DNA from: Acanthamoeba lenticulata
Lineage: Eukaryota; Discosea; Longamoebia; Acanthamoebidae
DNA length: 25,665 bases
NCBI GenBank assembly: GCA_002179805.1
Contig: NAVB01000493.1
Coordinates: 1-25,665, forward strand
Direction of reading: 5' to 3'
Part shown: positions 9,998 to 19,918 of the stretch, in pieces
How the letters are laid out: each line of letters opens with the position of its first letter
How positions within the stretch are numbered: position 1 is the stretch's first letter
Made by a program: the position numbers and the translations under genes
Notes under the pieces: model-generated
The model's input: only the letters and a program-made list of their open reading frames with translations
What the model was told of the DNA's origin: nothing
Database searches by the model: none

Positions 9998-10386
9998 CTT
10001 GGTCGAAAAAAAAAAGACAACCAAAAATGATTTTACGATTAGCAAACAACGAAAAAACAAGAGAAAATGATCCACCAACCAATGTGCTTTGTCTCGGTTA
10101 TTTTCCTGTTGCGTCCTTTATTTTGCAAAAAAAAAAAAAAACACAACATTTTATTACCAAGTTGCTCTTTGTCACCATGACAGGGTCAACAATTTCATAA
10201 CCATAGAGAATCACATGGCTTGGCTCTAAAGAAGACCTGGGGGGCCTTCCACAATGCAAACACAAAAGCCGAGTTTGTGGCACGGAATTGGCCAAACTTG
10301 AGATCCAACACAGCGCCTGGTGGACCTCCTTTCTTTTTTGTCATTTTCCCACAACAAATCAACACCAGCAGCAGCACCACTGATCA
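9998..10386. other. Intergenic spacer, ABCB7/ATM1 5' flank
   Basis: 389 bp with no supported gene. It holds the 5' flank of the ABCB7/ATM1 gene and the 3' flank of the gamma-carbonic-anhydrase-like gene. Poly-A tracts lie near 10007-10016 and 10127-10140, and the GATTAGCAAAC motif lies at 10037-10047. Confidence 0.5.
10037..10047 (+). promoter_or_regulatory. Shared 11-bp motif GATTAGCAAAC upstream of ABCB7/ATM1
   Basis: Lies 39 nt upstream of the predicted ABCB7/ATM1 start (9997), in inverse orientation relative to that minus-strand gene. It is identical to the motifs upstream of calcineurin B and the LRR gene. A regulatory role is inferred. Confidence 0.4.
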
Positions 10387-11746
10387 TCAGTGGACGGAGA
10401 CCTTCTCCTTGTAGTGGGGCGAAAGCAGGACGCTCTCCTCGCCCGAGAGGGGCTCCACCTGGTAGCCCACCTGGATGCCCTTCCTCTCAGCGTCGATGTA
10501 GGCGTGGCCCGGCAGGTAGAACTCGTAGGCGTGCTCCTTGGCCACCATCTTCATGAACCATCATCGCCATCATTGTTGTTGTGTTGTTTTTTGTGCCATC
10601 GTCAGTCAAATAAAACCAACCAATCAAGCAAAGGAAAAGAGGCGCCAAAGTGGAGAGGCGTACTGTGTAGTGCGAGGCCGACTTGTCGAGGAACTCCATC
10701 TCCTCCTCGGTGAGGTCCCTCAGGAACTTGGCCGGGTTGCCCACCCAGATCTGGCCCGACGGGACGCGCTGCCACGGCTGCAGCACCGACCCGGCCCCGA
10801 GGATCGAGTGCGACTCCATGTAGGAGCCCTCCGAGAGGACAGAGCCCATCCCCACCAGGCAGTGGTCCTCGATCGTGCAGGCCTTGAGCACGCATCGGTG
10901 GCCTATGATGTTGATCAAGACGACAACGATGAAGAAGAAGGAGATGATGATGACCATGAGACGAAGCAGAAGGTTGTAGAGAGAAAGAGAGAGAGAGAGA
11001 GAGGGCGGTACCGATGGTGACCCAGTGGCCGACGATGGTGGAGCCGTCGTGGTCCTCGGTGAGCTCCTCGTCGGCCTCGGTGATGACGGTGCCGTCCTGG
11101 ACGTTGGTCCCGGCACCGATGCGGATGAGCTTCGTGTCGGCTGCAGAACCGAATTGGATTGGTTAACCAATAATTCAGAGGCATGAGGAGGAGATGCAGG
11201 TGTCTAAGAGGGCGAATTGGAAAAAAAGAATAACCAGCAATAAAGAGAGGAGGGCGTACCATTGATGACGCAGTCATACCAGATCGATGAACGATCCCAG
11301 ACCTCGACATTGCCGATGACCGTCGCCGACGGAGCAACGAAGCTGTCCATCGCAATCTTAGGCCGCAGGCCAGGCAGGTTCACCACCGTGGTGTGCTTGT
11401 TGTCTGCTCCCACATTCGCAGCGATTCGTTTGGAAATGTAAGGGTTTGTGTTCGCCTTGGGTAGAATGGCGGCTAATTGAACGAATAATTATTGTTGCGG
11501 GGGGGGGGGCTATCAAGAGAATAATGCGGATGTGCGGAGCTTGCGCAGAGAATCGTGGTGAAGCGTAAGGCCACGAGAGAGCGAGAGAAGCGTACAGAGG
11601 TCATTGTACACGGTGGGCTGGACGGGGACCTTAAGCCCAAACTTCTCCAGCGGCACATCGGGAATGTCCACGCTGGCGCCACTCCGCGTGGGGAGCACCG
11701 CAGTGGGCGAGCTGGGCCTCAGGCGTCGGAACAGTCCCCTCATCAT
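10387..11746 (-). CDS. Gamma-carbonic-anhydrase-like mitochondrial protein
   Basis: Left-handed beta-helix protein of the gamma-CA family. In plants and several protists such proteins form a matrix-facing domain of respiratory complex I. Exons 11746-11596, 11472-11260, 11140-11012, 10902-10664 and 10548-10387 give 297 residues. The N-terminus MMRGLFRRLRPSSPTAVLP is basic, as in a mitochondrial presequence. The repeats contain FVAPSATVIGNVEVWDRSSI and the C-terminal SGQIWVGNPAKFLRDLTEEE, diagnostic of the family. Of the three zinc-binding His expected, only H166 (in VTIGHR) is present; the other two positions are T142 (in GTVITEA) and K171 (in CVLKAC). It therefore resembles the catalytically degenerate gamma-CAL class, whose MEGS-SIL-AGSV and IPSGELWAGNPA pattern it shares. 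A tandem ATG at 11746/11743 leaves the exact start open. Confidence 0.9.
10985..11003. repeat. (GA)n microsatellite in intron
   Basis: GA dinucleotide run ending just inside the donor of the intron between exons 11140-11012 and 10902-10664 of the gamma-CA-like gene (CT-rich on the coding strand). Confidence 0.75.
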
Positions 11747-12034
11747 ACAAATCTTTCTCTCAATTAACAAAAATAATCGGCTATTATATTTACGAATCAT
11801 TTTCCACGGCCAGTCGACAAGTATCACCAAGCAAGAAAACCAATAAAAAAACAAAAATCGATAATAAATAGATTGATTTATATCTCTTCGTGGGTCGCGT
11901 GTAGTCGACGATCACCGCCAAGCTCGGTGTGTGACACCTCCCCTTCTACATGCTCGCGCTTTATTTTTTGGTTCTTTCTCTCCTTTCTTTGCCCCGAAAC
12001 TGTTGGCCACCCCCGCCCTGCACAAGAGGCCGCT

Positions 12035-14310
12035 TCAAAGGGGCAGCTCGAAGGAGACGTTGAGCTGCGCCTCCTGCGCCATGTCCACGATCCTGGCCAC
12101 CTTCACCGCCTGTTTTTCACACCACAGCGTTAGTAAAAGGTTTAATAATAAGTAAATAAAATACATAAATAAAGGTACCTTTTCGGCGGCCTCGTCAAGG
12201 TCCGACGCGAAGATGATGCGGGCACCCGAGTTCTCGAGAAGATCCTTGGCCTCCTTCATGTTGGTGCCCAGCAGGCGCACCACGAGAGGAACTGAATGCA
12301 ACAAGCACACACAAACCACCGTCAGCCGCTGAGCAAGCTTACCCCGCCACCACGACCCACAAGAAGACCTCTGTACGTACCCTTCAAGTTGAGGACCTTG
12401 ACGGCGTTGAGGATGCCCATGGCAATAATATCACACCTCATGATGCCACCGAAGATGTTGACCATCACCGCCTTGACCTGTTTTTTTCACCAACACAAAA
12501 ATATTCTTTTTAATTAGTATTTTGCTTTTAAAGAAAGTTATTATTAATATTATTTAGTTTTTTTTTATAAAAAAAGGGGAGCATACGCTCTTGTCGTTGG
12601 CGAAGATCCTGAACGCCTCAGTGACCTGCTTCTCGGTGGCGCCGCCGCCCACGTCGAGGAAGTTGGCCGGGTTGCCGCCCTTGAGCTTGATGATGTCCAT
12701 CGTGGCCATGGCGAGACCGGCGCCGTTGACCAGGCAGCCGATGTTGCCGTTGAGCTGGATGTAGTTGAGGTCGAACTTGGCAGCAGACACCTCGCGCGGG
12801 TCCTCCTGGCTCTCGTCGCGCAGCGCAAAGACGTCCTTCTGCCTGAACTCGGCGTTGTCGTCGAAGCGCAGCTTGGCGTCCAGCGCGACAACTGTCGGAG
12901 GACAAAAAAACGTCAGGCGACTGCGCACATAGGAGCGTTCGCACGGGCGGCACGTACTCTCGCCCTGGTGGTCCTCGACGAGCGGGTTGATCTCGACGAG
13001 CGTGCAGTCCTTCTTGAGGAAGAGGTCGTAGAGCTTGGACACCAGCTCCTTGGTCTGCGCCTTGACCTGCTCACGTTTCACATGGTTCATGGTCATGCTC
13101 CAATTTTGTTTTTGTATTCAACAATAATAAGAATAAAATACCTTGGTGCTCTGGAAGCCGAGCTTCTCGGCGATCAAGTCGAGCTTCTCGGCGGTGAGGC
13201 CCTCCTCAATGTCGATGGGGACCTTGAAGATGGCGTCCGGGTGCTCGGCCGACAGCGTCTCGATGTCGCTGCCACCTGTGCCGCCAGACACATACAAACA
13301 TAAACAGAAAACACACACGACACAACAGCGCCGCGTTAAGCACTTGACTGAAGTCTCTCTCCCAGACAGACAAAAGGGCGTACCCTTCGAGCTGCCGATG
13401 ACGACGGGCCCGTTGTACGCTCGGTCCATGAGAATGGCGAAGTAGGTCTCGCGGCGGATGAACAGCCGCTCCGCCAGGTAGATCTTGTGGGTGCATCGAG
13501 TATGAGCTTATGACGATGCGTGGCTGCTGAGAGGCTCAGGGCAAATGAGGAGAGGAGCAACGTACGACGTTGCAGGGCTTGCCCTCGGGTCCGGTCTGCT
13601 TGGTGAAGATTCTGTGGCCCAGCATCTTGGACGCGACCTCCTTCGCCTCCTCGGGGCTGAGAAAGACAACAAAAAGTAGTGGCGAGATGTTGAATGAATT
13701 TTCGCTACAAAAAAGAATAAATCGAAGGGCAATGTAAATTGGAGCGGAGACGTACGAGGTGCAAGTGTGCACGCCGCCCTTGAGGCCACTGTCAAAGTGG
13801 CCCAGGCCTCGCCCACCAGCGAGCACTTGCGCCTTCACGATCACATCAGCTGCGCGTGGGTAGCCAAGAGTTAGGATTGGCAATTTAACGCGGAGCACTT
13901 CAGAAGGGCACGGAGGTGGTACTGTCGCCCCACTGCTGCATCGTCTTGGCGACGTTGAAGGCCTCCTCGGGGCTGGCAGCCACTTCACCCCTCGGGACAC
14001 GAATGCCCTCCTTTCGCATGAGCTCCTGTGACTGGTACTCGTGGATGTTCAACCATCTCCGGGCAGCAACTGACCTCGCCTTTACAGGGAATGAACAACG
14101 AACGTGAGCTCAAATCCGATCCAAACCTCGCCAATTCCTTCGCGAATTTGTGAACCTAAGAATTAAAAGTTAAAGCAGTGCCATTCGCCGTACTGAGGAG
14201 GTCAGTGTGGTCGTGGTGTTGCTCTGGAGCAAGCTCTGGGCAGATTGCGGGGGCAGCGAGTGCCCCAACCTGCCGGCCATGCCCACACTCCTAGTGCTGC
14301 GCCGCCACAT
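12035..14310 (-). CDS. SUCLA2: Succinyl-CoA ligase (ADP-forming) beta subunit, mitochondrial
   Basis: ATP-grasp beta subunit of the matrix enzyme that converts succinyl-CoA to succinate with ADP phosphorylation; pairs with an alpha subunit not in this window. Twelve exons: 14310-14194, 14155-14127, 14074-13923, 13849-13756, 13656-13566, 13483-13384, 13275-13142, 13066-12958, 12891-12587, 12477-12381, 12291-12179, 12109-12035; 471 residues. The N-terminus [18 protein letters not shown] is a typical presequence; an in-frame TGA lies upstream. The mature protein starts near [12 protein letters not shown]. Blocks [18 protein letters not shown]-like [70 protein letters not shown] and [13 protein letters not shown] are visible. 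GIMRCD and the C-terminal SDLDEAAE favour the ADP-forming SUCLA2 type over GTP-forming SUCLG2. Exons 1-2 are inferred from frame continuity and short introns (38 and 52 nt). Confidence 0.94.
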
Positions 14311-14774
14311 CTTGTACACGAATTTGGTTTTTGAAGAAACGAACGTAGCGTTGGGATCTCAGCGAGCCCCTCGTGTATCTCTTGTGTACAGGTCGGTGTT
14401 TGCCGTGGTCTTGTTCGAGACCCGGGCAGGTGCTGGTCGGTCCTGCCCGGATTTTTCCGACCGCGTTGGGCCGCGAGATGAAAAAGAAAACTGGTGCAGA
14501 TCAAGGAAATGTTCCACGCCCTTTTCCTTGAGGTCAAAAACGTGCCCTCACAACAGCCCTCACAACACTATTGACTGCACTAAAAGAGCACAACCATGCT
14601 GTTCATTTCCCATTGAACAAGAAGATGTTCTACTTGAATCCTTGCTCTCTTGAGCAACACATTTTTCCTTGGCTGCCTTCACCAACATACTTTCAAATGC
14701 TTTTTCTCTCGAAACGTAAAAAAAGAAAATTGGGGACGCGTGGCGCCAACAAACAAATCAAAAGTTATTAGCTA
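14311..14774. promoter_or_regulatory. Divergent promoter region with hairpin
   Basis: 464 bp between two divergent starts, with no supported gene. It contains a perfect 9-bp inverted repeat, CCGGGCAGG at 14422-14430 and CCTGCCCGG at 14442-14450 (11-nt loop), and an adjacent direct repeat of CCCTCACAACA near 14544-14566. The promoter role is inferred from position. Confidence 0.45.
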
Positions 14775-17064
14775 ATGGACCGCACGGGTGAGCAGCTGCG
14801 CGATGGTGCCAAGGCTGCATGGACCTCAATCGAAACCGGGGCTCGGGGAGTAGGTGAAAAGTTTTCCTCCTTCTTCTCCTCCCTCTCCTCGTCGTCGTCT
14901 GCGCAGCCCGCGCCTGCGCCCTCGCCGAGGTCCGGACAGCCCTATCAGCAAGTACCACCTCAACAACAACAACAGCAGTATGGCTACACGGCAGCGGGAA
15001 CCATGAGGCCGCCCCCTCCTGCCACCTCCGCTGCCGGCGCCCCGCCCGTGCCGCCCAGGCCCAGCTACACCACCCTCGAACAAGCCAGGCACTCATCCAC
15101 TTTGTCTTTGGATTCATCATTGCATCACCACGTCATCCTAATTGGTCGAATTCACATAAATAATTTGACATTGGAAACGTTGATGCAGGGCTGAAGAGGA
15201 GCGTCAGCGTGCCGAGGAACTCTTCAGACGAGAGCAAGAACGAATGTTGCGTGAACTCGAGCGCCAGCGCGAGGAGCAGGCCAAGGCCAAGGCCGAGCGC
15301 GAACGCCAGCAGCAACAACAGCAACAGCAACAGCAACAGCAGCGGCGAGCGGCCGGCGGCGCGAGCAGGGAGGAAGACGAGGAGAGCTTCTACGCCGTGC
15401 TCGGGGTCGAGCGTGACGCCTCGCAGGCGGTCATCAAGCGGGCCTACTACCGCCTGGCCGTCCGCTACCACCCGGACAAGAACCCCGACGACCCCCATGC
15501 CGAGGCCATGGTCCGTCTCGCTTTACTCCCACTTCTTCTTCTTCTTCTTCTTCATCATCATCATCATTTTCTTCTTCTCGTCATGGTGGTGGTGGACTGA
15601 CCATCATGTCTACAACAACAGTTCAAGCGGGTGAGCGAGGCCTACCAGGTCCTCTCCGACGAGAAGAAGAAGGAGCTCTACGACAAGTACGGCAAGGTGC
15701 GACCGACACACGACACGCGCGTGTGTGCGGGGTCTCACGGCGGCGATCGTGGGGGGACAATAGAGCGCGGTGGGGCTGGACCAGCAGGGCGGCGCGATGG
15801 ACCCGACGCTGCTGTTTGGGGTGTTGTTCGGAGGCGGCAAGTTCGAGGACACCTTCGGGCACATCGAGGACCTCCTCGACCCGCAGATGTTCTCCGAGGA
15901 GCCCATGAACCCAGCGGCACGCGACGCGCCTCAACTTGACGTCGTCGTCGTCGTTGTTGTTGTTGTCTCACACGTACACGCGCACGCAAACACAAATGCA
16001 CGGCAGGCCCAAGAGGAGTTTGAGAAGAAGCAGCTGGCCATCCAGGAGCGCCTGGTGGAGCTGCTCCAGGCCAAGCTGCGCCCCTACGTCTGCGGCTTCG
16101 TCCAACGTGCGTCCCTCTGCGCCCTTTATTTCAATTTATTTTATTTTATAATTCTTATTTTTACCAATTGTTTTTTTGGTGACCAAGCAGAGTTCACGGA
16201 GATCGTGATGGCCGACATCGAGGAGAAGGTGAACGCGCCCGGCGGTCCGTCCCTGCTGGCCCACATCGCCTACATCTACACGCAGGAGGCCAAGTCGCAC
16301 TCGGGCCGATGGTTCGGCATCGAGGGCTTCGTCACGGGCATCCAAAACACGGGGCACTACATTTCCGAGGCCGCCTCCGTCATCGGGTACATCATCGTCA
16401 ATCATCCTCTTTCATCATCATCGTCCTCTTCATCACCGTCCTCTTCATCATCTTGTGTTTGATGATCGACGCCGGACTTATGGGAATGCGGCGGCCGTTC
16501 AGGGATTTGTCGCGAATGCAGGCCCTCCAGAAGGAGCTCGAGAAGAACCCAGAGATCGCGTCGTCGGAGCAGGTGCAGCAGCGGGCCGCCACGCTGGGCC
16601 TCGGGCTCATGTGGCGACTGGGCAAGCTCCAGATCGAGCAGCTGGTCCGGCGCGTGTGCCGGACCATGTTTTTGCCACCGCATTGCGCGACCAAGGAAGA
16701 GCGCAAGGTGCTCGTCGCGGCGCTCAAGCGGCTCGGCGAGCTCTATCACGCGGCGGCCAAGGAGCATCACCGCAACCGCGGCCGGGCGGCGCCGTCGCTG
16801 ACCGACATCGAGGAGATGCTGCTCCGATCGCAGACCGACCACGCCCAGCAGCGGGCCGCCGACGAGGAGCGCGCGCGGGCCGAGGCCGAGGCCCAAGCCC
16901 AGGCCCGCGAGCAGGAGGAGCGCGCGCGAGCCGAGGCGGAGACCTATGAACACCACCAACAACAGCAGCAGCAGCGGACGCAGGCCAGCGAGCCGCCACC
17001 GCTCGAGGACATCGACGACTCGCCACCGCCGCCACGAGGAACCAACTTTGACGCACTCGATTGA
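14775..17064 (+). CDS. DnaJ (Hsp40) co-chaperone with DnaJ-X C-terminal domain
   Basis: Hsp70 co-chaperone; relatives with a DnaJ-X domain include yeast Caj1/Djp1, which work at membranes and in organelle import. Exons 14775-15103, 15189-15510, 15622-15696, 15764-15940, 16007-16106, 16191-16386 and 16503-17064 give 586 residues. Order: Ser/Pro/Gln-rich N-terminus; Glu/Arg helix with an 11-12 residue polyGln (about 145-165); J domain near 175-242 with the HPD motif at 204-206 in RYHPDKNP; linker with [24 protein letters not shown], the start of DnaJ-X; helical region to ~510 including [14 protein letters not shown]; and a Glu/Ala/Gln-rich coiled tail ending in a Pro-rich patch. The first intron's donor is ambiguous (GT at 15104 or GC at 15089, both phase 2). 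Local C-terminal CDS repeats are coding, not satellites. Compartment is not obvious; no signal or membrane anchor is seen. Confidence 0.92.
15303..15346 (+). repeat. Coding CAG/CAA repeat (polyglutamine)
   Basis: Mixed CAG/CAA codon run encoding about 12 glutamines inside the DnaJ gene. A second shorter run lies near 16957-16976 and another near 14964-14979. Confidence 0.85.
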
Positions 17065-17120
17065 AGGCATTGAAGGAGATGAAGAACGCATTTTTGTTTG
17101 TTGTCTTCAACACCAAGACG

Positions 17121-17602
17121 TTAGGCGCGGGAGGGAAGGTAAGACTTCCACTCGGAACAGAGGGCCAGGTCGGCGCCCACAAAGGCCTGGAAGCAGGGGC
17201 AGCAGGCGTAGACGCTGTTCTTGACGATGCACTGCGTGCAGCGGGCGGCAGTCGAGGTGTGGAGGCAGTCCTTGTGGCACTTGGCGATGTCGCCAGCACA
17301 GTTGGTCGCGACGTTGACCGAGCAGGACGCATCCCTTTGGGTGTGGTAAGGTGAGGAGGAGCACGAGCATGGGTAGACCATTTGATCAAATGGCGTACCT
17401 CTTCTGGATGAGTTGCTCAAGAATGCTTCCTTCAGCGGCCGGGTGCATCCTGTACAGAAGCCCAAGTCAACTAGATGCACTTGGAGAAGGATTAGGAAAA
17501 CAACCAGGCTTACCTCGCATCAAACTCGGTCGACTCCAAGCTCCACACGCTTGAAGCAACGCACGCAAGAACGAGGAGAATAGCCAACATGTCCTTCATC
17601 AT
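17121..17602 (-). CDS. Small secreted cysteine-rich protein, function unknown
   Basis: I do not recognise this family. Exons 17602-17514, 17449-17399 and 17334-17121 give 117 residues. The N-terminus MMKDMLAILLVLACVASSVW is a clear signal peptide, with cleavage likely just after VWS. The mature part has ten cysteines, all in exon 3: C51, C59, C66, C70, C79, C82, C91, C92, C94 and C106. The spacing (C-x7-C-x6-C-x3-C-x8-C-x2-C-x8-CC-x-C-x11-C) suggests five disulfides; it does not match saposin, EGF or defensin patterns I know. No transmembrane segment or anchor follows. It ends 56 bp from the stop of the convergent DnaJ gene, so their 3'UTRs may overlap. Tandem ATG codons at 17602 and 17599 leave the start ambiguous by one residue. 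A secreted structural or binding protein is a guess only. Confidence 0.82.
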
Positions 17603-17756
17603 CTCGGTAGTTTGGTTTTCTATGTTGTGTTGCTTGGCCCAACTAAAAAAGGAAAGTGTAAAAAAGAAATGAAAACAAAAATGTGGTTTCTTTCTGTTTT
17701 GATTTTGAGCGCAAATCTTGCGCAGGGAGGACAGAGTAGAAGACCGTTGAGCTTTA

Positions 17757-19434
17757 TCATCGGGCCGACGATTGATGTGTCTTGGAATCCTTGGTGGCCC
17801 CGTCGGTTTGCACGCTGGCGTTCTTGGCCGCTTGCTTCCTCTCGCGGCGCTTCGCAAGCTTCCTCTTCCCGAGCCGTGCCAACGCGTCGCGGATGCGGGT
17901 GAGCAGGAAGAGAACGGCAAACACAGCGACCAGCGCGCCCTGCTCGTTCGCATAGCCCACGTTGGGCGTTCCCAGTCAGCCAAGAACGTGCACGCCGAGA
18001 GTCAGGAGAGGTTCGCACCAGAATGCCAAAGTAGTACAGCGTGTGGTCGCCATCGCCCCACGACAGCTGGTCGTAAATCCAACTGTGGTTGGTTTCGTGT
18101 GGTGAGCCGAGGACACAGAAAAGGTGAAGCGAGATGATGGTGGTGGAAAGGTTGATAGACGTACTCGTCGGTGGCGCCATACCAGCTCCACATGAATATC
18201 ATGTAGGCCAGCGCAAAGAGAATCACGTACAGGATCTGGAACGGGTAAATCTAAAGGCAGAATGAAGCGGACCATGACGAAAAGAGGATGAGTGAAGAGA
18301 GAGAGAGAGAGAGAGGGCTCATCTGAACGGACGACGGAGCAAAACGTACGCGAAGCTTGCTGAAGAAGATCTCAAACAGGACGAAAGCCGTGTTGATTGC
18401 GTGGGCGTTGATGGTGTAGAACGTGATCGTCGTTTCGTTGCTTTCATTGTTCGAGTCGCCGTCCGACGTGCTGTAGATGGCCACCCAGAAGCTGCATGCG
18501 GTGGCCGTGGTCAGCCCCAAGGCCAACTACATGGGCGCAAGGAGAAGAAGAAGAAAGTCATACATGATGTCGAGGTAGACGGCGTTGACCATGACCAGCG
18601 TAAAGAACATCCACAGAACGCTGTCAAAAGTGATGCGCTTACCGAGATCCAGGCGATGTCTGTCGAGATTCGAAACGAGGACGATTAGTGCACTTGCGTG
18701 AGGTGACGGCATGTGCACACAGTACCTGCGCAGAAACTTGACGAAGCGAGTCCATTGACCGTCGCCCGGCGCGGCGGTCCGCTGCCCGTCGGCAGAGGCC
18801 TCGGACACCGTGCCTTGCTCCTCGTCGGTCTCCGTGCTGGCGGCGCTGTTGCTGTCTGTTTCCTTGGTGCTCGTGTCCTCTCGGTCCGACTCCTTCGTCA
18901 GGCCGAGCCACTTCATCACGTACACCACGATGGTGTACAAGACCACCAACTTCACGACACGGACAGAGATGATGATGTAGGTCGGTGATGAATGCAGCGT
19001 CAACGGCGTGAGTCGTACCCCAAAGTAAACGTTGAGCATGATCCAGTTGATGTTGGTGAAGTAGGTCAGGTACTCGCCGTCGTCGGAGTCATCGATTGGT
19101 CGGTAGATGGTGATGCCCAGCATGTACAGGAAAATGAGCGAGCGAATCGCCTGTCCATGACTTGAGTAATGAGAAAGGCGAAGCAAGACGCATGCAGGAA
19201 AAAACGTACAAAGAGAGCCCATGTGGGCAGGAAGTGGGACTGGTAGAAGTCCCTCCGCTTGTGGTGCCGGAAGTGAGGTCGGACAAACTCCCATGACCAC
19301 CGCAAAACCTTCATCATGACCCTCTTTGCCTTGGCATGAGGGTCGGCACTTGGCACGCCAGCCTTCGTGGCCGATGAGGCTTTGGCATCGCTCGGCGTAA
19401 TGACATCAGGCGAGGCCTCTGTCCCAAGCACCAT
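17757..19434 (-). CDS. Multipass membrane protein, rolling-stone (Rost)-like
   Basis: Predicted exons: 19434-19210, 19150-19019, 18949-18726, 18659-18581, 18526-18350, 18250-18165, 18082-18019 and 17939-17757; 389 residues. The cytosolic N-terminus is Ala/Lys-rich, then RDFYQSHFLPTWALF. About seven hydrophobic helices follow: SLIFLYMLGITIY, NINWIMLNVYFG, LVVLYTIVVYVMKW, VLWMFFTLVMVNA, TATACSFWVAIYS, NTAFVLFEIFF, ILYVILFALAYMIFMW and GALVAVFAVLFLL, with a Ser/Glu/Asp-rich loop (about 135-170) and a basic Lys/Arg tail. LTYFTNINW, NAHAINTAFVLFEIFFS and DWIYDQLSW match the rolling-stone/FAR-17a membrane family in pattern, where function is mostly unknown. Two junctions are weak: the 69-nt intron 19018-18950 is in frame without stops, and the exon-4 donor (GTCTAC at 18580) is chosen because GTATGA at 18564 breaks the frame. 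Confidence 0.75.
18296..18315. repeat. (GA)n microsatellite in intron
   Basis: About nine GA units in the intron between exons 18526-18350 and 18250-18165 of the rolling-stone-like gene (CT-rich on the coding strand). Confidence 0.75.
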
Positions 19435-19918
19435 GACTAAGACCTGTTTGTGAGTTGTCGTGGCTCAGCCACCGGCGTATGGGCAAGTAAAACGATCCAA
19501 TCACAGGCGTTTTGGTTTTATGGTGACGGCAGCCAGTTGTTGTTGCAAGTGGTGGTGTGTTATGTCGTGTTGGATGAAGAGGACAGCGCACACGGTTGAG
19601 GGAATGGAGTGGTGGGTCGGGTGAAGGGCAGTTGCGGCAAGCGAGAAAAGGTTAGAAGCTCTCCCGAGCCAAGCCCCAGCGCTTTCGGCGAGGCCGTGAG
19701 CGCTGATGGCCAACTTGCAACGCTTGCAGGTGAAAACTCAGCTTTTGGCCAACAGGAATTTCTCATGTTTTTTAGGCAACAGAAAAAATCTCGCGAACAC
19801 AATTCGTCGCCAACGGTTCCGCAAATCGCCGAGAGGATTCGAGTTTAGTTTCGTCCACGCAAAGCCACTTCCTGTGTTTAATACAATGATGCACCAAGCT
19901 ATTCAAAGGGCAATATGC
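19435..19918. other. Intergenic spacer, no supported gene
   Basis: 484 bp between two minus-strand genes. Open frames on both strands are short, lack family motifs and start at non-ATG or poor contexts. The region includes the 5' flank of the membrane-protein gene and the 3' flank of the phosphatase gene. No RNA gene is recognisable by eye. Confidence 0.45.

Noticed and set aside
6469..14310. Operon or polycistronic transcription of the mitochondrial block
   Set aside because: Spacers of ~290-390 bp, individual 5' flanks and abundant spliceosomal introns point to separate transcription units.
15303..15346. CAG/CAA tract as a satellite or mobile-element scar
   Set aside because: It is in frame inside a coding exon as mixed glutamine codons, a common low-complexity feature of amoeba proteins.
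16402..17389. Minus-strand open frames of 220+ codons opposite the DnaJ 3' exon
   Set aside because: High GC lengthens antisense frames; the plus-strand frame has codon bias and joins the DnaJ exons in phase.
17121..17602. Calling the Cys-rich secreted protein a toxin or antimicrobial peptide
   Set aside because: Secretion and Cys content alone do not show such activity, and the spacing matches no toxin family I know.
18527..19300. One continuous 257-codon frame through the rolling-stone-like gene
   Set aside because: Partly real but includes intron sequence: GT-AG boundaries and membrane-helix continuity support splitting it into three exons.
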